From assembly GCF_000429365.1 (NCBI RefSeq), contig NZ_AUBS01000003.1, positions 1-64,000 on the forward strand: DNA of 64,000 nucleotides, read 5' to 3'. The notes beneath the pieces are model-generated. The model did not search any database. It was not told the origin of the DNA and was given only the letters and a program-made list of their open reading frames with translations. Shown here piece by piece: positions 53,744 to 63,399 of the stretch (the first letter of the stretch is position 1; each line of letters starts with the position of its first letter). The stretch is from Pseudodonghicola xiamenensis DSM 18339 (GTDB lineage: Bacteria > Pseudomonadota > Alphaproteobacteria > Rhodobacterales > Rhodobacteraceae). A program made the position numbers and the translations under genes.

Positions 53744-56386
53744 TTGTCCACCGTCACGCCCATGATGGCACAATATCTCGAAATCAAGGAACAGCATGCC
53801 GATGCGTTGCTGTTCTATCGCATGGGCGATTTCTACGAGATGTTCTTCGACGATGCCGTCGCGGCATCCGAGGCGCTGGATATCGCCCTGACCAAACGCG
53901 GCAAGCATGCGGGCGACAATATCCCGATGTGCGGTGTGCCTGTCCATGCCGCCGAGGGCTACCTGCTGACCCTGATCCGCAAAGGGTTTCGCGTGGCTGT
54001 CTGCGAACAGATGGAAAGCCCGGCCGAGGCCAAGAAACGTGGCTCTAAGTCAGTGGTGCGGCGCGATGTGGTGCGGCTGGTCACTCCCGGCACGCTGACC
54101 GAGGATTCACTTCTCGAGGCGCGGCGGAACAATTTTCTTGCCGCCTATGCGGAAATTCGCGATCAGGCGGCGCTGGCTTGGGCCGATATCTCGACCGGCG
54201 ATTTTCATGTGATGCCGATCACCCCGGTGCGGCTGTCGCCCGAGCTGGCCCGCCTCGCCCCCTCGGAACTGATCCTGCCCGAAACCCTGGAACAGGAGAA
54301 ACATGGCCTGGTTTCCGATCTGGGGATCTCGATGACGCCACTGGCCCGCGCCAGTTTCGACAGCACCGCCGCCGAAAAGCGTATCTGCAGCCTCTACAAT
54401 GTCGGCACGACCGAAGCTTTCGGCACCTTCACCCGGGTCGAACTTTCGGCCATGGGCGCATTGATCGACTATCTGGAGATCACCCAGAAGGGCAAACTGC
54501 CGCTACTGCAAACGCCTGAACGCGAGGCACAGGACCGGATCGTCCAGATCGACGCCGCAACCAGGCGCAACCTTGAGTTGACAAGAAGCCTGTCCGGTGG
54601 CCGCGCAGGCTCTCTCCTGTCGGTCATGGATCGCACCGTCACCCCGGGCGGCGGCCGGCTGCTGGAACAGCGCCTGTCCAGCCCCAGCCGCGATCTGGCC
54701 ACCATCCATGCCCGGCAGGAAAGCGTCACACGCTTTGTCGATGACAATATGTTCGCAACCGATCTGCGCGACCGGCTCAGAAAAACCCCGGACATCGACC
54801 GTGCCCTGTCGCGCCTGTCGCTTGAACGCGGCGGACCGCGCGATCTGGCCGCAATCCGCAACGCCCTGGGTCAGGCCGCCGAGATCGCCGAGGCCTGCGG
54901 CACCTGCGACCTGCCCGATCATCTGCGCGACGCCGCCGACACGCTGTCCGGCTTTGACGATCTTTCCGCTCTGCTAGAGACTGCTTTGATCGCCGAACCG
55001 CCACTTCTCGCCCGCGACGGCGGGTTTATCGCCGAAGGCTACGATCCCGAGCTGGACGAGGCCCGCACCCTGCGCGATCAAGGCCGGTCCGTCATTGCCG
55101 GCCTGCAAAAGAAATATGCCGAACACAGCGGCGTTCAGACCCTGAAGATCAAGCATAACAACGTCCTGGGCTATTTCATCGAAACCACCACCACTCACGC
55201 GACCAAGATGCTGGCCGCACCGCTGTCGGAAACCTATATCCACCGCCAGACCACTGCGAACCAGATCCGTTTCACCACCGTCGAACTGTCGGAACTGGAA
55301 ACCCGCATTCTGAATGCCGGAAACCAGGCCCTGGAGATCGAAAAAAGGCTCTATCAAAGACTTTCCGACGCTGTTCTGGCCCAAGCCCCGCAGCTCAATG
55401 CCGCCGCCCGCGGCCTGGCCGAACTTGATCTCGCCACCAGTCTCGCCGATCTGGCCCGCGCCGAAAGCTGGACCCCACCGCGGATCGACAATTCCCGTGC
55501 ATTCGATATCAAGGGCGGTCGCCACCCGGTGGTGGAACAGGCTCTGCGTCAACAGAGTCAGGGCAGTTTTGTCGCCAACGATTGCGATCTCAGTGCCGAC
55601 GTCGATGCCGCAATCTGGTTGCTCACCGGCCCCAACATGGCCGGTAAATCAACCTTCCTGCGGCAAAACGCATTGATCGCATTGCTGGCGCAGATCGGCA
55701 GCTATGTGCCGGCGAACGCCGCCCATATCGGTCTGGTCAGCCAGATCTTCAGCCGCGTCGGCGCCTCCGACGATCTGGCCCGGGGCCGCTCGACCTTCAT
55801 GGTCGAAATGGTCGAAACCGCAGCCATCCTCAACCAGGCCGACGACCGCGCCCTGGTGATCCTGGATGAAATCGGCCGCGGCACCGCCACCTATGACGGG
55901 CTGTCCATCGCCTGGGCGACTCTCGAGCATCTGCACGACGTCAATAGCTGCCGCGCTCTCTTTGCCACCCATTACCACGAGCTGACCCAGCTCGCCGGCA
56001 AGCTCAGCGGCGTCGAAAATGCAACCGTCGCCGTCCGCGAATGGGAAGGCGAGGTGATCTTCCTGCACGAGGTTACCAAAGGCGCCGCTGACCGGTCCTA
56101 TGGGGTTCAGGTGGCGCAACTCGCGGGGCTTCCCCCTTCGGTCGTCGCCCGCGCGCGCACCGTGCTCGATGCGCTGGAAAAGGGAGATCGCGAAGGGGCC
56201 GCAAAGCCCAAGGCGCTGATCGACGATCTGCCGCTCTTCGCCGCCGCCCCACCACCGCCGACGCCCGCGCCGGTTGCTCAGGTCTCTGCCGTCGAAGAGA
56301 TGCTGCAAACCATCCGGCCGGACGACCTCTCCCCGCGCGAAGCGCTCGATTTGCTCTATCGGCTCAAGCAAACCGCCGAAGGTTGA
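53744..56386 (+). CDS. mutS: DNA mismatch repair protein MutS
   Basis: Recognises mismatches and recruits MutL. It is 880 residues. The mismatch-binding [11 protein letters not shown] (Phe-x-Glu) is at about residue 30; Walker [14 protein letters not shown] is at about 628; Walker B and downstream ATPase motifs [20 protein letters not shown] and [12 protein letters not shown] follow. The start is a TTG at 53744 with GGGGGAAG upstream; an ATG six codons later is an alternative. Divergent from maeB, so regulators lie in the 137-bp gap. A hairpin at 56393 with a downstream T-run ends it. Confidence 0.98.
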   Translation: MSTVTPMMAQYLEIKEQHADALLFYRMGDFYEMFFDDAVAASEALDIALTKRGKHAGDNIPMCGVPVHAAEGYLLTLIRKGFRVAVCEQMESPAEAKKRGSKSVVRRDVVRLVTPGTLTEDSLLEARRNNFLAAYAEIRDQAALAWADISTGDFHVMPITPVRLSPELARLAPSELILPETLEQEKHGLVSDLGISMTPLARASFDSTAAEKRICSLYNVGTTEAFGTFTRVELSAMGALIDYLEITQKGKLPLLQTPEREAQDRIVQIDAATRRNLELTRSLSGGRAGSLLSVMDRTVTPGGGRLLEQRLSSPSRDLATIHARQESVTRFVDDNMFATDLRDRLRKTPDIDRALSRLSLERGGPRDLAAIRNALGQAAEIAEACGTCDLPDHLRDAADTLSGFDDLSALLETALIAEPPLLARDGGFIAEGYDPELDEARTLRDQGRSVIAGLQKKYAEHSGVQTLKIKHNNVLGYFIETTTTHATKMLAAPLSETYIHRQTTANQIRFTTVELSELETRILNAGNQALEIEKRLYQRLSDAVLAQAPQLNAAARGLAELDLATSLADLARAESWTPPRIDNSRAFDIKGGRHPVVEQALRQQSQGSFVANDCDLSADVDAAIWLLTGPNMAGKSTFLRQNALIALLAQIGSYVPANAAHIGLVSQIFSRVGASDDLARGRSTFMVEMVETAAILNQADDRALVILDEIGRGTATYDGLSIAWATLEHLHDVNSCRALFATHYHELTQLAGKLSGVENATVAVREWEGEVIFLHEVTKGAADRSYGVQVAQLAGLPPSVVARARTVLDALEKGDREGAAKPKALIDDLPLFAAAPPPPTPAPVAQVSAVEEMLQTIRPDDLSPREALDLLYRLKQTAEG

Positions 56387-56412
56387 CAAAAAAGGCGCCC
56401 TGATGGGCGCCT
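56387..56412 (-). terminator. Terminator of grpE (also end of mutS)
   Basis: AGGCGCCC, loop ATCA, GGGCGCCT, then TTTTTT on the minus strand: a perfect 8-bp stem. On the plus strand the same stem follows mutS after 6 bp but its T-run starts nine bases later, so it is weaker for mutS. Confidence 0.85.
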
Positions 56413-56417
56413 ATCCT

Positions 56418-56473
56418 ATCTTTTTCTGGCTTTATATATCCCCGCCGGAGGCACGCGCCCCATCAGGGCGCGT
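56418..56473 (-). repeat. Dispersed intergenic repeat, copy B
   Basis: In grpE orientation: ACGCGCCC-TGATG-GGGCGCGT palindrome, then the 42-base unit (56420-56461) with TGCCTCCGGCGGGGATAT and GCCAGAAAAAG. 39/42 identity to copy A at 50080-50121; the three differences fall in the AT-rich middle. Starts 6 bp after the grpE stop. Confidence 0.8.
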
Positions 56474-56479
56474 TCGACC

Positions 56480-57043
56480 TCAGGCCCCGGGGTTCGACGA
56501 CACGCCAACCTGCGCCGGGCGCAACAGCCGATCGTGCAGCAAAAACCCTTCAGCCGCCACCTGGATGATATCCCCGGCCTTGGTACCAGGAACCGGCGCT
56601 TCGAACATCGCCTGATGCAGCTGCGGATCAAACTTGTCCCCGACCTGAGGCGCGACGAGCTGAATTCCATGCTTGCTGAAGACATTCAGCAGTTCGCGCA
56701 TGGTCAGTTCGATCCCCTCGATCAGCGCCGCAGCACCTTCACGCTGCTCATCGCTCGCCGCTTCCAGGGCGCGCTTCATGTTGTCATAGACCGGCAGCAT
56801 ATCCCGGGCCAGCTTCGACCCGCCGTATTGCTCCCCCTCGCGGCGCTGCTTGTCTGCCCGTTTGCGGGCGTTTTCGGCATCTGCCAAGGCGCGCATGAAT
56901 TTGTCGCGGAACGAATCCCGCTCCGCCCGCAGGGCATCGATCTCGGCAAGATCGGCGTCGATCTCGGCCATTTCCTCGGAAAGCTCCTCCGCCTCGGCGG
57001 CTTCGATGTCGTCCAGAAAATCGTCGTTCTTGGGCTCTGCCAT
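56480..57043 (-). CDS. grpE: Nucleotide exchange factor GrpE
   Basis: Releases ADP from DnaK. It is 187 residues. A charged coiled-coil N-terminus (LSEEMAEIDADLAEIDALRA) is followed by the core FRDKFMRALADAENARKRAD and the C-terminal beta part, with FDPQLHQAMFEAPVPG as the family signature. Start at 57043, 9 bp after the hrcA stop, so hrcA-grpE form one unit. Its partner genes dnaK-dnaJ are far away in this window. Confidence 0.97.
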   Translation of the reverse strand: MAEPKNDDFLDDIEAAEAEELSEEMAEIDADLAEIDALRAERDSFRDKFMRALADAENARKRADKQRREGEQYGGSKLARDMLPVYDNMKRALEAASDEQREGAAALIEGIELTMRELLNVFSKHGIQLVAPQVGDKFDPQLHQAMFEAPVPGTKAGDIIQVAAEGFLLHDRLLRPAQVGVSSNPGA

Positions 57044-57052
57044 ATTTCACCT

Positions 57053-58120
57053 CTAACTCCGGTCGGAAATCATCTTGCCGACCAGCTGTGCCGTATAGTC
57101 CACAATCGGAACGATACGCCCGTAGTTCAGACGCGTCGGGCCGATCACCCCCACCGCGCCAATAATTTTTCGATCAGCGTTCATATAAGGAGAGACCACC
57201 AAAGAGGAACCCGAAAGTGAGAAAAGTTTATTCTCCGACCCGATAAAAATCCGGACCCCTTCGCCCTCTTCCGTCAGATCGAGAAACTGTTCGATATCGC
57301 GCTTGCGCTCCAGATCGTCGAACAGCGTCCGGATCCGTTCCAACTCCTCACCGAATCCGTCCTCGGCCAGAAGGTTCGACCGCCCGCGCACGATCAGCCG
57401 CGCGGAATCGCCTGCCCCCTCGTCCCACACGGCAAAGCCGCTTTCCACCATCTCCCGGGCCAGGCTGTCGATCTCCTGACGCCGCGCGGCGATCTCGGTG
57501 CGGATCACCTCCCGCGCCTCGCTCAGAGTACGGCCTTCGATCAGCGTATTGAGAAAATTCGCAGCCTCACGCATCGAACTGGGCGTCTGGCCCGGCGGCG
57601 GCGTGAACAGCCGGTTTTCCACATGGCCGTCGGCCAGAACCAGCACCACAAGCGCCCGGTCCGCAGCTAGGGAAACGAATTCGATATGGCGGATCTCGGC
57701 CTCGTGCTTGGGTGCCAGCACCAGAGAGGCGCCATGCGTCACCCCCGACAGCGCGGCGCCGACCCGATCCAGCAGGCCGCCGACATCGGCGGAATTGCTA
57801 CGGCTCATGGTGGCGTCGATCTTTTCGCGATCCATCGGGTTCAGATCGCGCACCTCCAGAAATCCGTCGACGAACATCCGCAGCCCCATCTGCGTCGGCA
57901 CCCGGCCGGCGCTGATATGCGGGCTCCCCAGAAGACCCAGAAATTCCAGATCCTGCATCACATTGCGGATCGTCGCGGCGCTGACTTTCTCGCTCAGCGA
58001 TCGGGTCAAGGTCCGGCTTCCCACCGGCTCACCGCTGGCCAGATAGCTTTCGACCACCCGGCGGAAAACCTCCCGGGACCGGTCGTTCAGCTCTTCCAGC
58101 AATTTTGTCGCGTCATTCAT
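57053..58120 (-). CDS. hrcA: Heat-inducible transcription repressor HrcA
   Basis: Represses chaperonin genes by binding CIRCE elements. It is 355 residues. The N-terminal winged helix (SREVFRRVVESYLASGEPVG, VSAATIRNVMQDLEFLGLLG) is followed by HISAGRVPTQMGLRMFVDGF and the GAF-like C-terminal domain (VVSPYMNADRKIIGAVGVIG). The ATG at 58120 (MNDATKLLEEL) has GGGGTG at good spacing; an ATG six bases earlier lies too close to it. No CIRCE palindrome was found in this window, so its targets (probably groESL) lie elsewhere. Confidence 0.97.
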   Translation of the reverse strand: MNDATKLLEELNDRSREVFRRVVESYLASGEPVGSRTLTRSLSEKVSAATIRNVMQDLEFLGLLGSPHISAGRVPTQMGLRMFVDGFLEVRDLNPMDREKIDATMSRSNSADVGGLLDRVGAALSGVTHGASLVLAPKHEAEIRHIEFVSLAADRALVVLVLADGHVENRLFTPPPGQTPSSMREAANFLNTLIEGRTLSEAREVIRTEIAARRQEIDSLAREMVESGFAVWDEGAGDSARLIVRGRSNLLAEDGFGEELERIRTLFDDLERKRDIEQFLDLTEEGEGVRIFIGSENKLFSLSGSSLVVSPYMNADRKIIGAVGVIGPTRLNYGRIVPIVDYTAQLVGKMISDRS

Positions 58121-58245
58121 CTGCATCACCCCTGACGGTGGCATCCTTATGACCCACAGATCACGAAGGTCAATCACGGGTCAATCGGGCTTGCATACAG
58201 ACCCTGCCCGACGGTATCCCGACCCCGGCTAACAAAGGAATTCCC

Positions 58246-58959
58246 ATGCGACCCTCTGGACGAGATTTAAGCGAACTGCGCCCGGTTTCAATCGAGACGG
58301 GCGTGACAAAACACGCCGAAGGGTCCTGTCTGATCCGTATGGGCGACACCCATGTGCTGTGCACCGCGACAATCGAAGATCGGGTTCCCCCCTTCATCAA
58401 GGGCTCGGGCCTGGGCTGGGTGACCGCCGAATACGGCATGCTGCCGCGCTCGACCAACACCCGCATGCGTCGCGAGGCGGCAACCGGCAAACAGGGCGGC
58501 CGCACGGTGGAAATCCAGCGGTTGATCGGGCGTGCCCTGCGCGCCGGGGTCGACCGGGTCGCGCTGGGAGAACGCCAGATCACCGTTGATTGCGACGTGA
58601 TCCAGGCCGATGGCGGCACTCGCTGCGCCTCGATCACCGGCGGCTGGGTGGCGCTGCGCCTGGCTGTGAACAAACTGATGAAGGCCGGCGCCGTGCTTTC
58701 CGATCCTCTGATCGACCCGGTCGCCGCCGTCAGCTGTGGCATCTATGCCGGCCAACCGGTACTGGATCTGGACTACCCCGAGGATTCCGAGGCCGGCGTT
58801 GATGGCAACTTCATCATCACCGGCTCAGGCCGTCTGGTCGAAGTGCAGATGTCCGCTGAAGGCTCCACCTTCACCCGGGCACAGATGACCGAATTGCTCG
58901 ATTTGGCGGAAAAAGGCACGCAGCAACTCGTCGCCGCACAGAAGGCTGCCACCGAATGA
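58246..58959 (+). CDS. rph: Ribonuclease PH
   Basis: Phosphorolytic 3' exoribonuclease that trims tRNA ends. It is 237 residues. [57 protein letters not shown] and [18 protein letters not shown] are family blocks. ATG at 58246 with AAAGGA upstream. Divergent from hrcA. Its stop overlaps rdgB by 4 bp, so rph-rdgB-hemW-ybaN are one unit. Confidence 0.98.
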   Translation: MRPSGRDLSELRPVSIETGVTKHAEGSCLIRMGDTHVLCTATIEDRVPPFIKGSGLGWVTAEYGMLPRSTNTRMRREAATGKQGGRTVEIQRLIGRALRAGVDRVALGERQITVDCDVIQADGGTRCASITGGWVALRLAVNKLMKAGAVLSDPLIDPVAAVSCGIYAGQPVLDLDYPEDSEAGVDGNFIITGSGRLVEVQMSAEGSTFTRAQMTELLDLAEKGTQQLVAAQKAATE

Positions 58960-59567
58960 CCCGCAAGTTCACCGGCGACCGGCTGCTGATCGCCACTCAT
59001 AACGCCGGCAAGCTGGAGGAAATGCGTGAGCTGCTCTCTCCCTTCGGGGTGAGTGTGGTGGGCGCGGCAGAGATGAACCTGCCCGTACCGGAAGAGACCG
59101 AGAATACCTTTGTCGGCAATGCCCGGATCAAGGCTCATGCGGCGGCCAAGGCCACCGGCCTGCCGGCGCTGTCGGATGATTCCGGCATCACCATTGACGC
59201 GCTCGACGGTGCGCCCGGGGTCTATACCGCCGATTGGGCCGAAACCCCGAACGGGCGCGATTTCGTCATGGCGATGACCCGCGCGCATGATGAGCTGGAA
59301 GCGAGGAATGCGCCCCATCCCCGCACCGCGCAGTTCCGCTGCACTCTGGTTCTGGCCTGGCCTGATGGCCATGACGAGGTATTCGAAGGGGTCGTGCCTG
59401 GCCAGGTGACCTGGCCGATGCGCGGAGCCCAGGGCCATGGCTATGACCCGATCTTCGTGCCTGATGGTTATGACATCACCTTTGCCGAGATGCCGGCGGA
59501 GGAAAAGAACAAGATCAGCCATCGTGCCAAGGCCGTGGAGGCCTTCGTTGCCGGCTGTTTCAACTGA
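58956..59567 (+). CDS. rdgB: dITP/XTP pyrophosphatase (RdgB/HAM1)
   Basis: Removes non-canonical purine nucleotides. It is 203 residues. [17 protein letters not shown] at the start, [40 protein letters not shown] and the end [18 protein letters not shown] match the family. ATGA overlap with rph. Its 3' end overlaps the hemW start by 20 bp. Confidence 0.97.
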   Translation: MTRKFTGDRLLIATHNAGKLEEMRELLSPFGVSVVGAAEMNLPVPEETENTFVGNARIKAHAAAKATGLPALSDDSGITIDALDGAPGVYTADWAETPNGRDFVMAMTRAHDELEARNAPHPRTAQFRCTLVLAWPDGHDEVFEGVVPGQVTWPMRGAQGHGYDPIFVPDGYDITFAEMPAEEKNKISHRAKAVEAFVAGCFN

Positions 59568-60717
59568 CGACTGGCGCAATGGGGGCTTTGGCCTCTATGT
59601 GCATTGGCCCTTCTGTCAGGCCAAATGCCCCTATTGCGATTTCAACAGCCATGTTTCACGTGAAATCGACCAGACGGCCTGGATCAGAGCCTATCTGAGC
59701 GAGCTGGAGAGATCGGCGCAGGAAACCCCGGGCCGCGTCCTGAACGCGATCTTCTTCGGCGGAGGCACGCCCAGCCTGATGGAGCCCGAAACCGTCGCCG
59801 CGGTGATCGAGGCAGCGCGGCGCCACTGGCCCTTTGCCAATGACATCGAAATCACGCTCGAGGCCAACCCCGGTTCGGTTGAGGCCGGGCGCTTTGCCGG
59901 CTATCGCGATGCCGGGGTCAACCGCATTTCCATGGGCGTGCAGGCGCTGAACGACACTGATCTGCGCCGTTTGGGGCGCATTCACACGGTGGCAGAGGCG
60001 CGTGCCGCCTTCGATATCGCCCGCAATTGCTTTGACCGGGTCAGTTTCGATTTGATCTATGCCCGACAGGATCAGACCCTCGCCGATTGGCGCGCCGAAC
60101 TGCACGAAGCGCTATCAATGGCGGTGGATCATCTGTCACTCTATCAGCTCACCATCGAACAGGGCACTGCCTTCGGCGATCGCTACAATGCCGGCAAGCT
60201 GCGGGGCCTGCCTGATGACGACCGCGCCGCCGATATGTATTTCGCCACGCAGGAGATCTGCGATGCCGCAGGCCTGCCCGCCTATGAGGTATCTAACCAC
60301 GCCCGCCCAGGCGCTGAATCCCGGCACAACCTGATCTATTGGCACTATGGTGATTACGTTGGTGTCGGCCCCGGGGCGCATGGACGGATCACGCTGCAAG
60401 GCCAGAAGCTGGCGACCGAAAGCCTGCGCAATCCCTCTGCCTGGTTGCAGGCGGCAGCCGCTGGTTCTGGAGAAACGGTTCGTGATCGCCTCACACCACA
60501 AGATCAGGCAAATGAATACCTTATGATGGGTCTTCGACTTACAGAAGGTCTAGATATGGGTCGATTCGCCGCGCTTTCCGGCCACCCCTTGCCTTCCGAA
60601 AGAATGGACTATCTGACAGATCTGGGCATGATCAGCCTTCAGGATCAGCGGCTGGTGGTCACCCCAGACGGCCGCCCGGTTCTGAACGCGATCATTCGGG
60701 AGCTGTTGGCGGAGTAA
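59548..60717 (+). CDS. hemW: Radical SAM heme chaperone HemW (formerly HemN-like)
   Basis: Heme-binding radical SAM protein that delivers heme to targets such as respiratory enzymes; not a coproporphyrinogen dehydrogenase, as classed by homology. It is 389 residues. The [4Fe-4S] CxxxCxxC is in HWPFCQAKCPYCDFNSH. A start at TTG 59548 with GGAGG six bases before fits; the upstream in-frame part is rdgB in another frame. An imperfect parS-like palindrome lies at 59652-59667 within this gene. Confidence 0.93.
   Translation: MPAVSTDDWRNGGFGLYVHWPFCQAKCPYCDFNSHVSREIDQTAWIRAYLSELERSAQETPGRVLNAIFFGGGTPSLMEPETVAAVIEAARRHWPFANDIEITLEANPGSVEAGRFAGYRDAGVNRISMGVQALNDTDLRRLGRIHTVAEARAAFDIARNCFDRVSFDLIYARQDQTLADWRAELHEALSMAVDHLSLYQLTIEQGTAFGDRYNAGKLRGLPDDDRAADMYFATQEICDAAGLPAYEVSNHARPGAESRHNLIYWHYGDYVGVGPGAHGRITLQGQKLATESLRNPSAWLQAAAAGSGETVRDRLTPQDQANEYLMMGLRLTEGLDMGRFAALSGHPLPSERMDYLTDLGMISLQDQRLVVTPDGRPVLNAIIRELLAE
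59652..59667. other. Imperfect parS-like site inside hemW
   Basis: TGTTTCACGTGAAATC shares 14 of 16 bases with the parS consensus, keeping the central TTTCACGTGAAA 12-bp palindrome. About 1.4 kb from the parB end. Possible ParB-binding site. Confidence 0.6.
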
Positions 60718-60720
60718 ATC

Positions 60721-61074
60721 ATGCGTTTTATTTGGGCTGGATTGGGCATCCTAAGCGTTGGTCTGGCCATCCTCGGGGCTGTCTTGCCTCTCCTCCCGAC
60801 CGTTCCTTTCTTGTTACTTGCGGCCTTCCTATTTTCGCAATCCTCACCACGATTGCACAATTGGATTCTGTCACATCGCCAGTTCGGCCCACTCATCGAG
60901 GATTGGAACCGATCCGGCGTGATCCGTCCCCGGGCCAAACGCCTCGCCACCCTGTCGATCGTGGCGGTCTTCGGGATTTCTCTGGCCCTCAATGTCAAAA
61001 CCACGGTCCTGATCATCCAGGCCGTGGTTCTGTCTTGCGTTCTGATCTTCCTCTGGACCCGTCCTAGCCGTTAA
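60721..61074 (+). CDS. DUF454 (YbaN-like) small membrane protein
   Basis: 117 residues. Hydrophobic N-terminus (WAGLGILSVGLAILGAVLPL) containing the DUF454 motif LPTVPFLLLAAFLFSQSSP, then RLHNWILSHRQFGPLIEDW, then a second hydrophobic pair (LSIVAVFGISLALNV, VLIIQAVVLSCVLIFLW). GGAG lies before the ATG, 3 bp after the hemW stop. Function of YbaN proteins is not established. Its end overlaps parB by 11 bp in convergent orientation. Confidence 0.9.
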   Translation: MRFIWAGLGILSVGLAILGAVLPLLPTVPFLLLAAFLFSQSSPRLHNWILSHRQFGPLIEDWNRSGVIRPRAKRLATLSIVAVFGISLALNVKTTVLIIQAVVLSCVLIFLWTRPSR

Positions 61075-61957
61075 GCCGGCCGCAGATCTCGTCCAATTGA
61101 TCCAGAGTGTCGTATTTTATGCTAATCTGCCCGGCTTCACCGCCGGGCTTATGGTCAATACTGACCTTCATGCCCAGCATAGCCGACAGATCTGCCTCTA
61201 GCGCCCTGGTATCAGCATCTTTTTCGGGTTTTGCCGGCTTGGGCTTTTCCATCGCCGGCTGATCGCCACGCTGCTGCTTTTTCACCAAGGCCTCGGTCGC
61301 CCGCACCGAAAGCCCGCCGCGCACCACCTGCTTGGCCAGTTCAGACGCATTTTCACAGGTGATCAGCGCCCGTGCATGACCGGCAGACAACTGCCCCTCT
61401 TTCACCAGCTCCTGCACATCCGCAGGCAGAGACAAAAGGCGCATCAGGTTGGCGATATGGCTGCGGCTCTTGCCCAGGGCATCCGACAGCTTTTCCTGCG
61501 TATGACCGAACTTATCCATAAGCTGACGGTAGCCCGCCGCTTCTTCCACCGCATTCAGATCAGACCGCTGGATGTTCTCGATGATAGCGATTTCAAGAAC
61601 TTCGGTATCGTCGAATTCCCTAACCAGCACCGGTACTTCATGAAGCTGCGCCTTCTGTGCCGCACGCCAGCGGCGTTCCCCGGCGACGATCTCGTAATCG
61701 CCCCCTTTCGGACGCACGATAAGAGGCTGAATAATCCCCTTTTCCTTAACCGACGCGGTCAAATCCTCAAGATCCGAGGGATCAAAGGTGCGCCGCGGCT
61801 GATCTGGGTTAGGTTTAAGCCGTTCGATCGGCACCAGCATGTCAGGCCGTCTCGTTCCCAGATCGCCCGTTGCCACCGGATCTGCCGTTACATCCGCCAT
61901 CAGGGCTGACAGCCCACGGCCCAGTCCACGGGGTTTGTTTCTTTTATTGTCCTGCAT
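61064..61957 (-). CDS. parB: Chromosome partitioning protein ParB
   Basis: CTP-dependent parS-binding clamp. It is 297 residues. The N-terminus RGLGRGLSALMAD is followed by LKPNPDQPRRTFDPSDLEDL, the CTPase motif GERRWRAAQ, ENIQRSDLNAVEEAAGYRQL, the helix-turn-helix (LSDALGKSRSHIANLMRLLS) and a C-terminal dimerisation domain. ATG at 61957 with GGAGGGG upstream. Follows parA by 19 bp. Confidence 0.97.
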   Translation of the reverse strand: MQDNKRNKPRGLGRGLSALMADVTADPVATGDLGTRRPDMLVPIERLKPNPDQPRRTFDPSDLEDLTASVKEKGIIQPLIVRPKGGDYEIVAGERRWRAAQKAQLHEVPVLVREFDDTEVLEIAIIENIQRSDLNAVEEAAGYRQLMDKFGHTQEKLSDALGKSRSHIANLMRLLSLPADVQELVKEGQLSAGHARALITCENASELAKQVVRGGLSVRATEALVKKQQRGDQPAMEKPKPAKPEKDADTRALEADLSAMLGMKVSIDHKPGGEAGQISIKYDTLDQLDEICGRLNG

Positions 61958-61976
61958 CAAGGCCCCTCCGCGCCGC

Positions 61977-62786
61977 TTAGGCGGCGATCTTTTCGTGTTT
62001 TCCAATCAATTCACGCGCCAATGCCCGATAAGCAACCGCGCCTTGCGAATTAGGATCATAGTTCAGAACCGGCATCGCATAAGATGGTGCCTCGCTCACC
62101 CGGACATTTCGGGGAATCATCGTCTTGAAGACCAGGTCGCCAAGATTGTCGCGCGCATCCTTTTCGACCTGCTGCGACAAGTTGTTGCGACGATCATACA
62201 TCGTCAGGATCACCCCTTCGATCCTGAGCTGAGGATTTGCCGCCTGCCGTACATCCCGAATGGTCAGCATCAATTGCGACAAGCCTTCCAGCGCGAAGAA
62301 TTCGCTTTGCAAAGGCACCAGAACCGAATGTGCCGCCACCATCGCGTTGACCGTCAACAAGTTGAGCGACGGAGGACAATCAATCAAGATATAGTCCCAC
62401 CCGAATTCGTCCATCGCTGACTGCCGCAAGGCATCATGCAAGAGAAAACTGCGCTTTTCATTTGCCATCAGTTCAATATCGGCCGAACTCAGGTCTATTG
62501 TCGCCGGAACAATGGAAAGCCCGTCGATGTCCGTCGGATGAATGACATCTTCCAGCGGAACGTCCTCGACCAGAAGCTCGTAAGTGGTCATTTCCCGATC
62601 TTCAGGCTCGATCCCCAAACCTGTCGAAGCATTCCCTTGCGGGTCGATATCCACCACAAGGACGCGTTTTCCGCATTCAACCAAAGCAGCGGCCAAATTG
62701 ATTGCAGTGGTTGTTTTCCCCACCCCGCCTTTCTGGTTGGCGACAGCGATGATTTTCGGCCCCTCCGGGCGGGACAGATCAGACAC
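61977..62786 (-). CDS. parA: Chromosome partitioning ATPase ParA (Soj)
   Basis: Deviant Walker ATPase that moves ParB-parS complexes. It is 269 residues. P-loop KGGVGKTTTAINLAAAL, signature lysine upstream, DIDPQGNASTGLGI and DYILIDCPPSLNLLT. Overlaps rsmG by 8 bp at its start. Neighbours rsmG and mnmG are typical origin-proximal partners. Confidence 0.98.
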   Translation of the reverse strand: MSDLSRPEGPKIIAVANQKGGVGKTTTAINLAAALVECGKRVLVVDIDPQGNASTGLGIEPEDREMTTYELLVEDVPLEDVIHPTDIDGLSIVPATIDLSSADIELMANEKRSFLLHDALRQSAMDEFGWDYILIDCPPSLNLLTVNAMVAAHSVLVPLQSEFFALEGLSQLMLTIRDVRQAANPQLRIEGVILTMYDRRNNLSQQVEKDARDNLGDLVFKTMIPRNVRVSEAPSYAMPVLNYDPNSQGAVAYRALARELIGKHEKIAA

Positions 62787-63399
62787 GCGACACTCCTTCG
62801 ATTTTCAAGATCACCGCATCGGGCTCAGTCCTACTGGTAATAGGCTCCGCCGAAAAATTCCATCTCAGCCGCGCTTGCTCGCATTCTTTTCCCCAGGAAA
62901 TTCCCTTGGGGAACAACGCAACGCCGTTTTTCTTCAAATGCCGTTCCGCAAACCCCAACAATGTGTCCAGATCTGCCAGGGCACGGGCAGACAGAATATC
63001 CGCGTCTTGAGGCTCTACCGTCTCGATTCGCTCAGACAGCACCTCAAGCTTTACTCCGCACTCCCGCGCTGCCGTTCGCAAAAAAGCTGATTTCCGCTGA
63101 TCGCTTTCAACCAAGGTGATCGTGAGTTCCGGAGCTTCCTCAGCGGCAAGGATACCCACGATAACCCCGGGAAATCCGCCACCGCTTCCCAGATCGACCC
63201 AATGTCCATTGGGTTTCACACAGCGAAAGACCTGAACCGAATCGATGATGTGCCGTGTCCATAGCTGTTCCAGGCTGGCGCGGGACACCAGATTGATCCG
63301 AGGATTCCATTTTTTGAGGATCTCGGCAAAATGCTCGAGGCGGCTCAATGTTTCACGTGAAACATCCAACTCTGCCAGAAGGGCATCGTCCGCACTCAT
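62779..63399 (-). CDS. rsmG: 16S rRNA (guanine-N7)-methyltransferase RsmG
   Basis: Methylates G527 of 16S rRNA (E. coli numbering). It is 206 residues. WVDLGSGGGFPGVIVGIL is the SAM-binding motif; ILKKWNPRINLVSRASLEQLWTRHIIDS is the family start. It overlaps mnmG by 4 bp and parA by 8 bp. A perfect parS palindrome lies within its N-terminal coding region (VSRET codons). Confidence 0.97.
   Translation of the reverse strand: MSADDALLAELDVSRETLSRLEHFAEILKKWNPRINLVSRASLEQLWTRHIIDSVQVFRCVKPNGHWVDLGSGGGFPGVIVGILAAEEAPELTITLVESDQRKSAFLRTAARECGVKLEVLSERIETVEPQDADILSARALADLDTLLGFAERHLKKNGVALFPKGISWGKECEQARLRWNFSAEPITSRTEPDAVILKIEGVSRV
63349..63364. other. Perfect parS site inside rsmG
   Basis: TGTTTCACGTGAAACA, the full 16-bp palindromic parS consensus, encoding part of VSRET near residue 13 of RsmG. 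Located 1.4 kb from the parB start, matching the usual placement of origin-proximal centromere sites. Confidence 0.93.

Noticed and set aside
51318-53765. An 815-codon open frame antisense to maeB
   Set aside because: Shadow; the composition is biased and maeB has clear motifs.
58121-58245. CIRCE operator near hrcA, grpE or dnaK
   Set aside because: No TTAGCACTC-N9-GAGTGCTAA or near version was found in these upstream regions.
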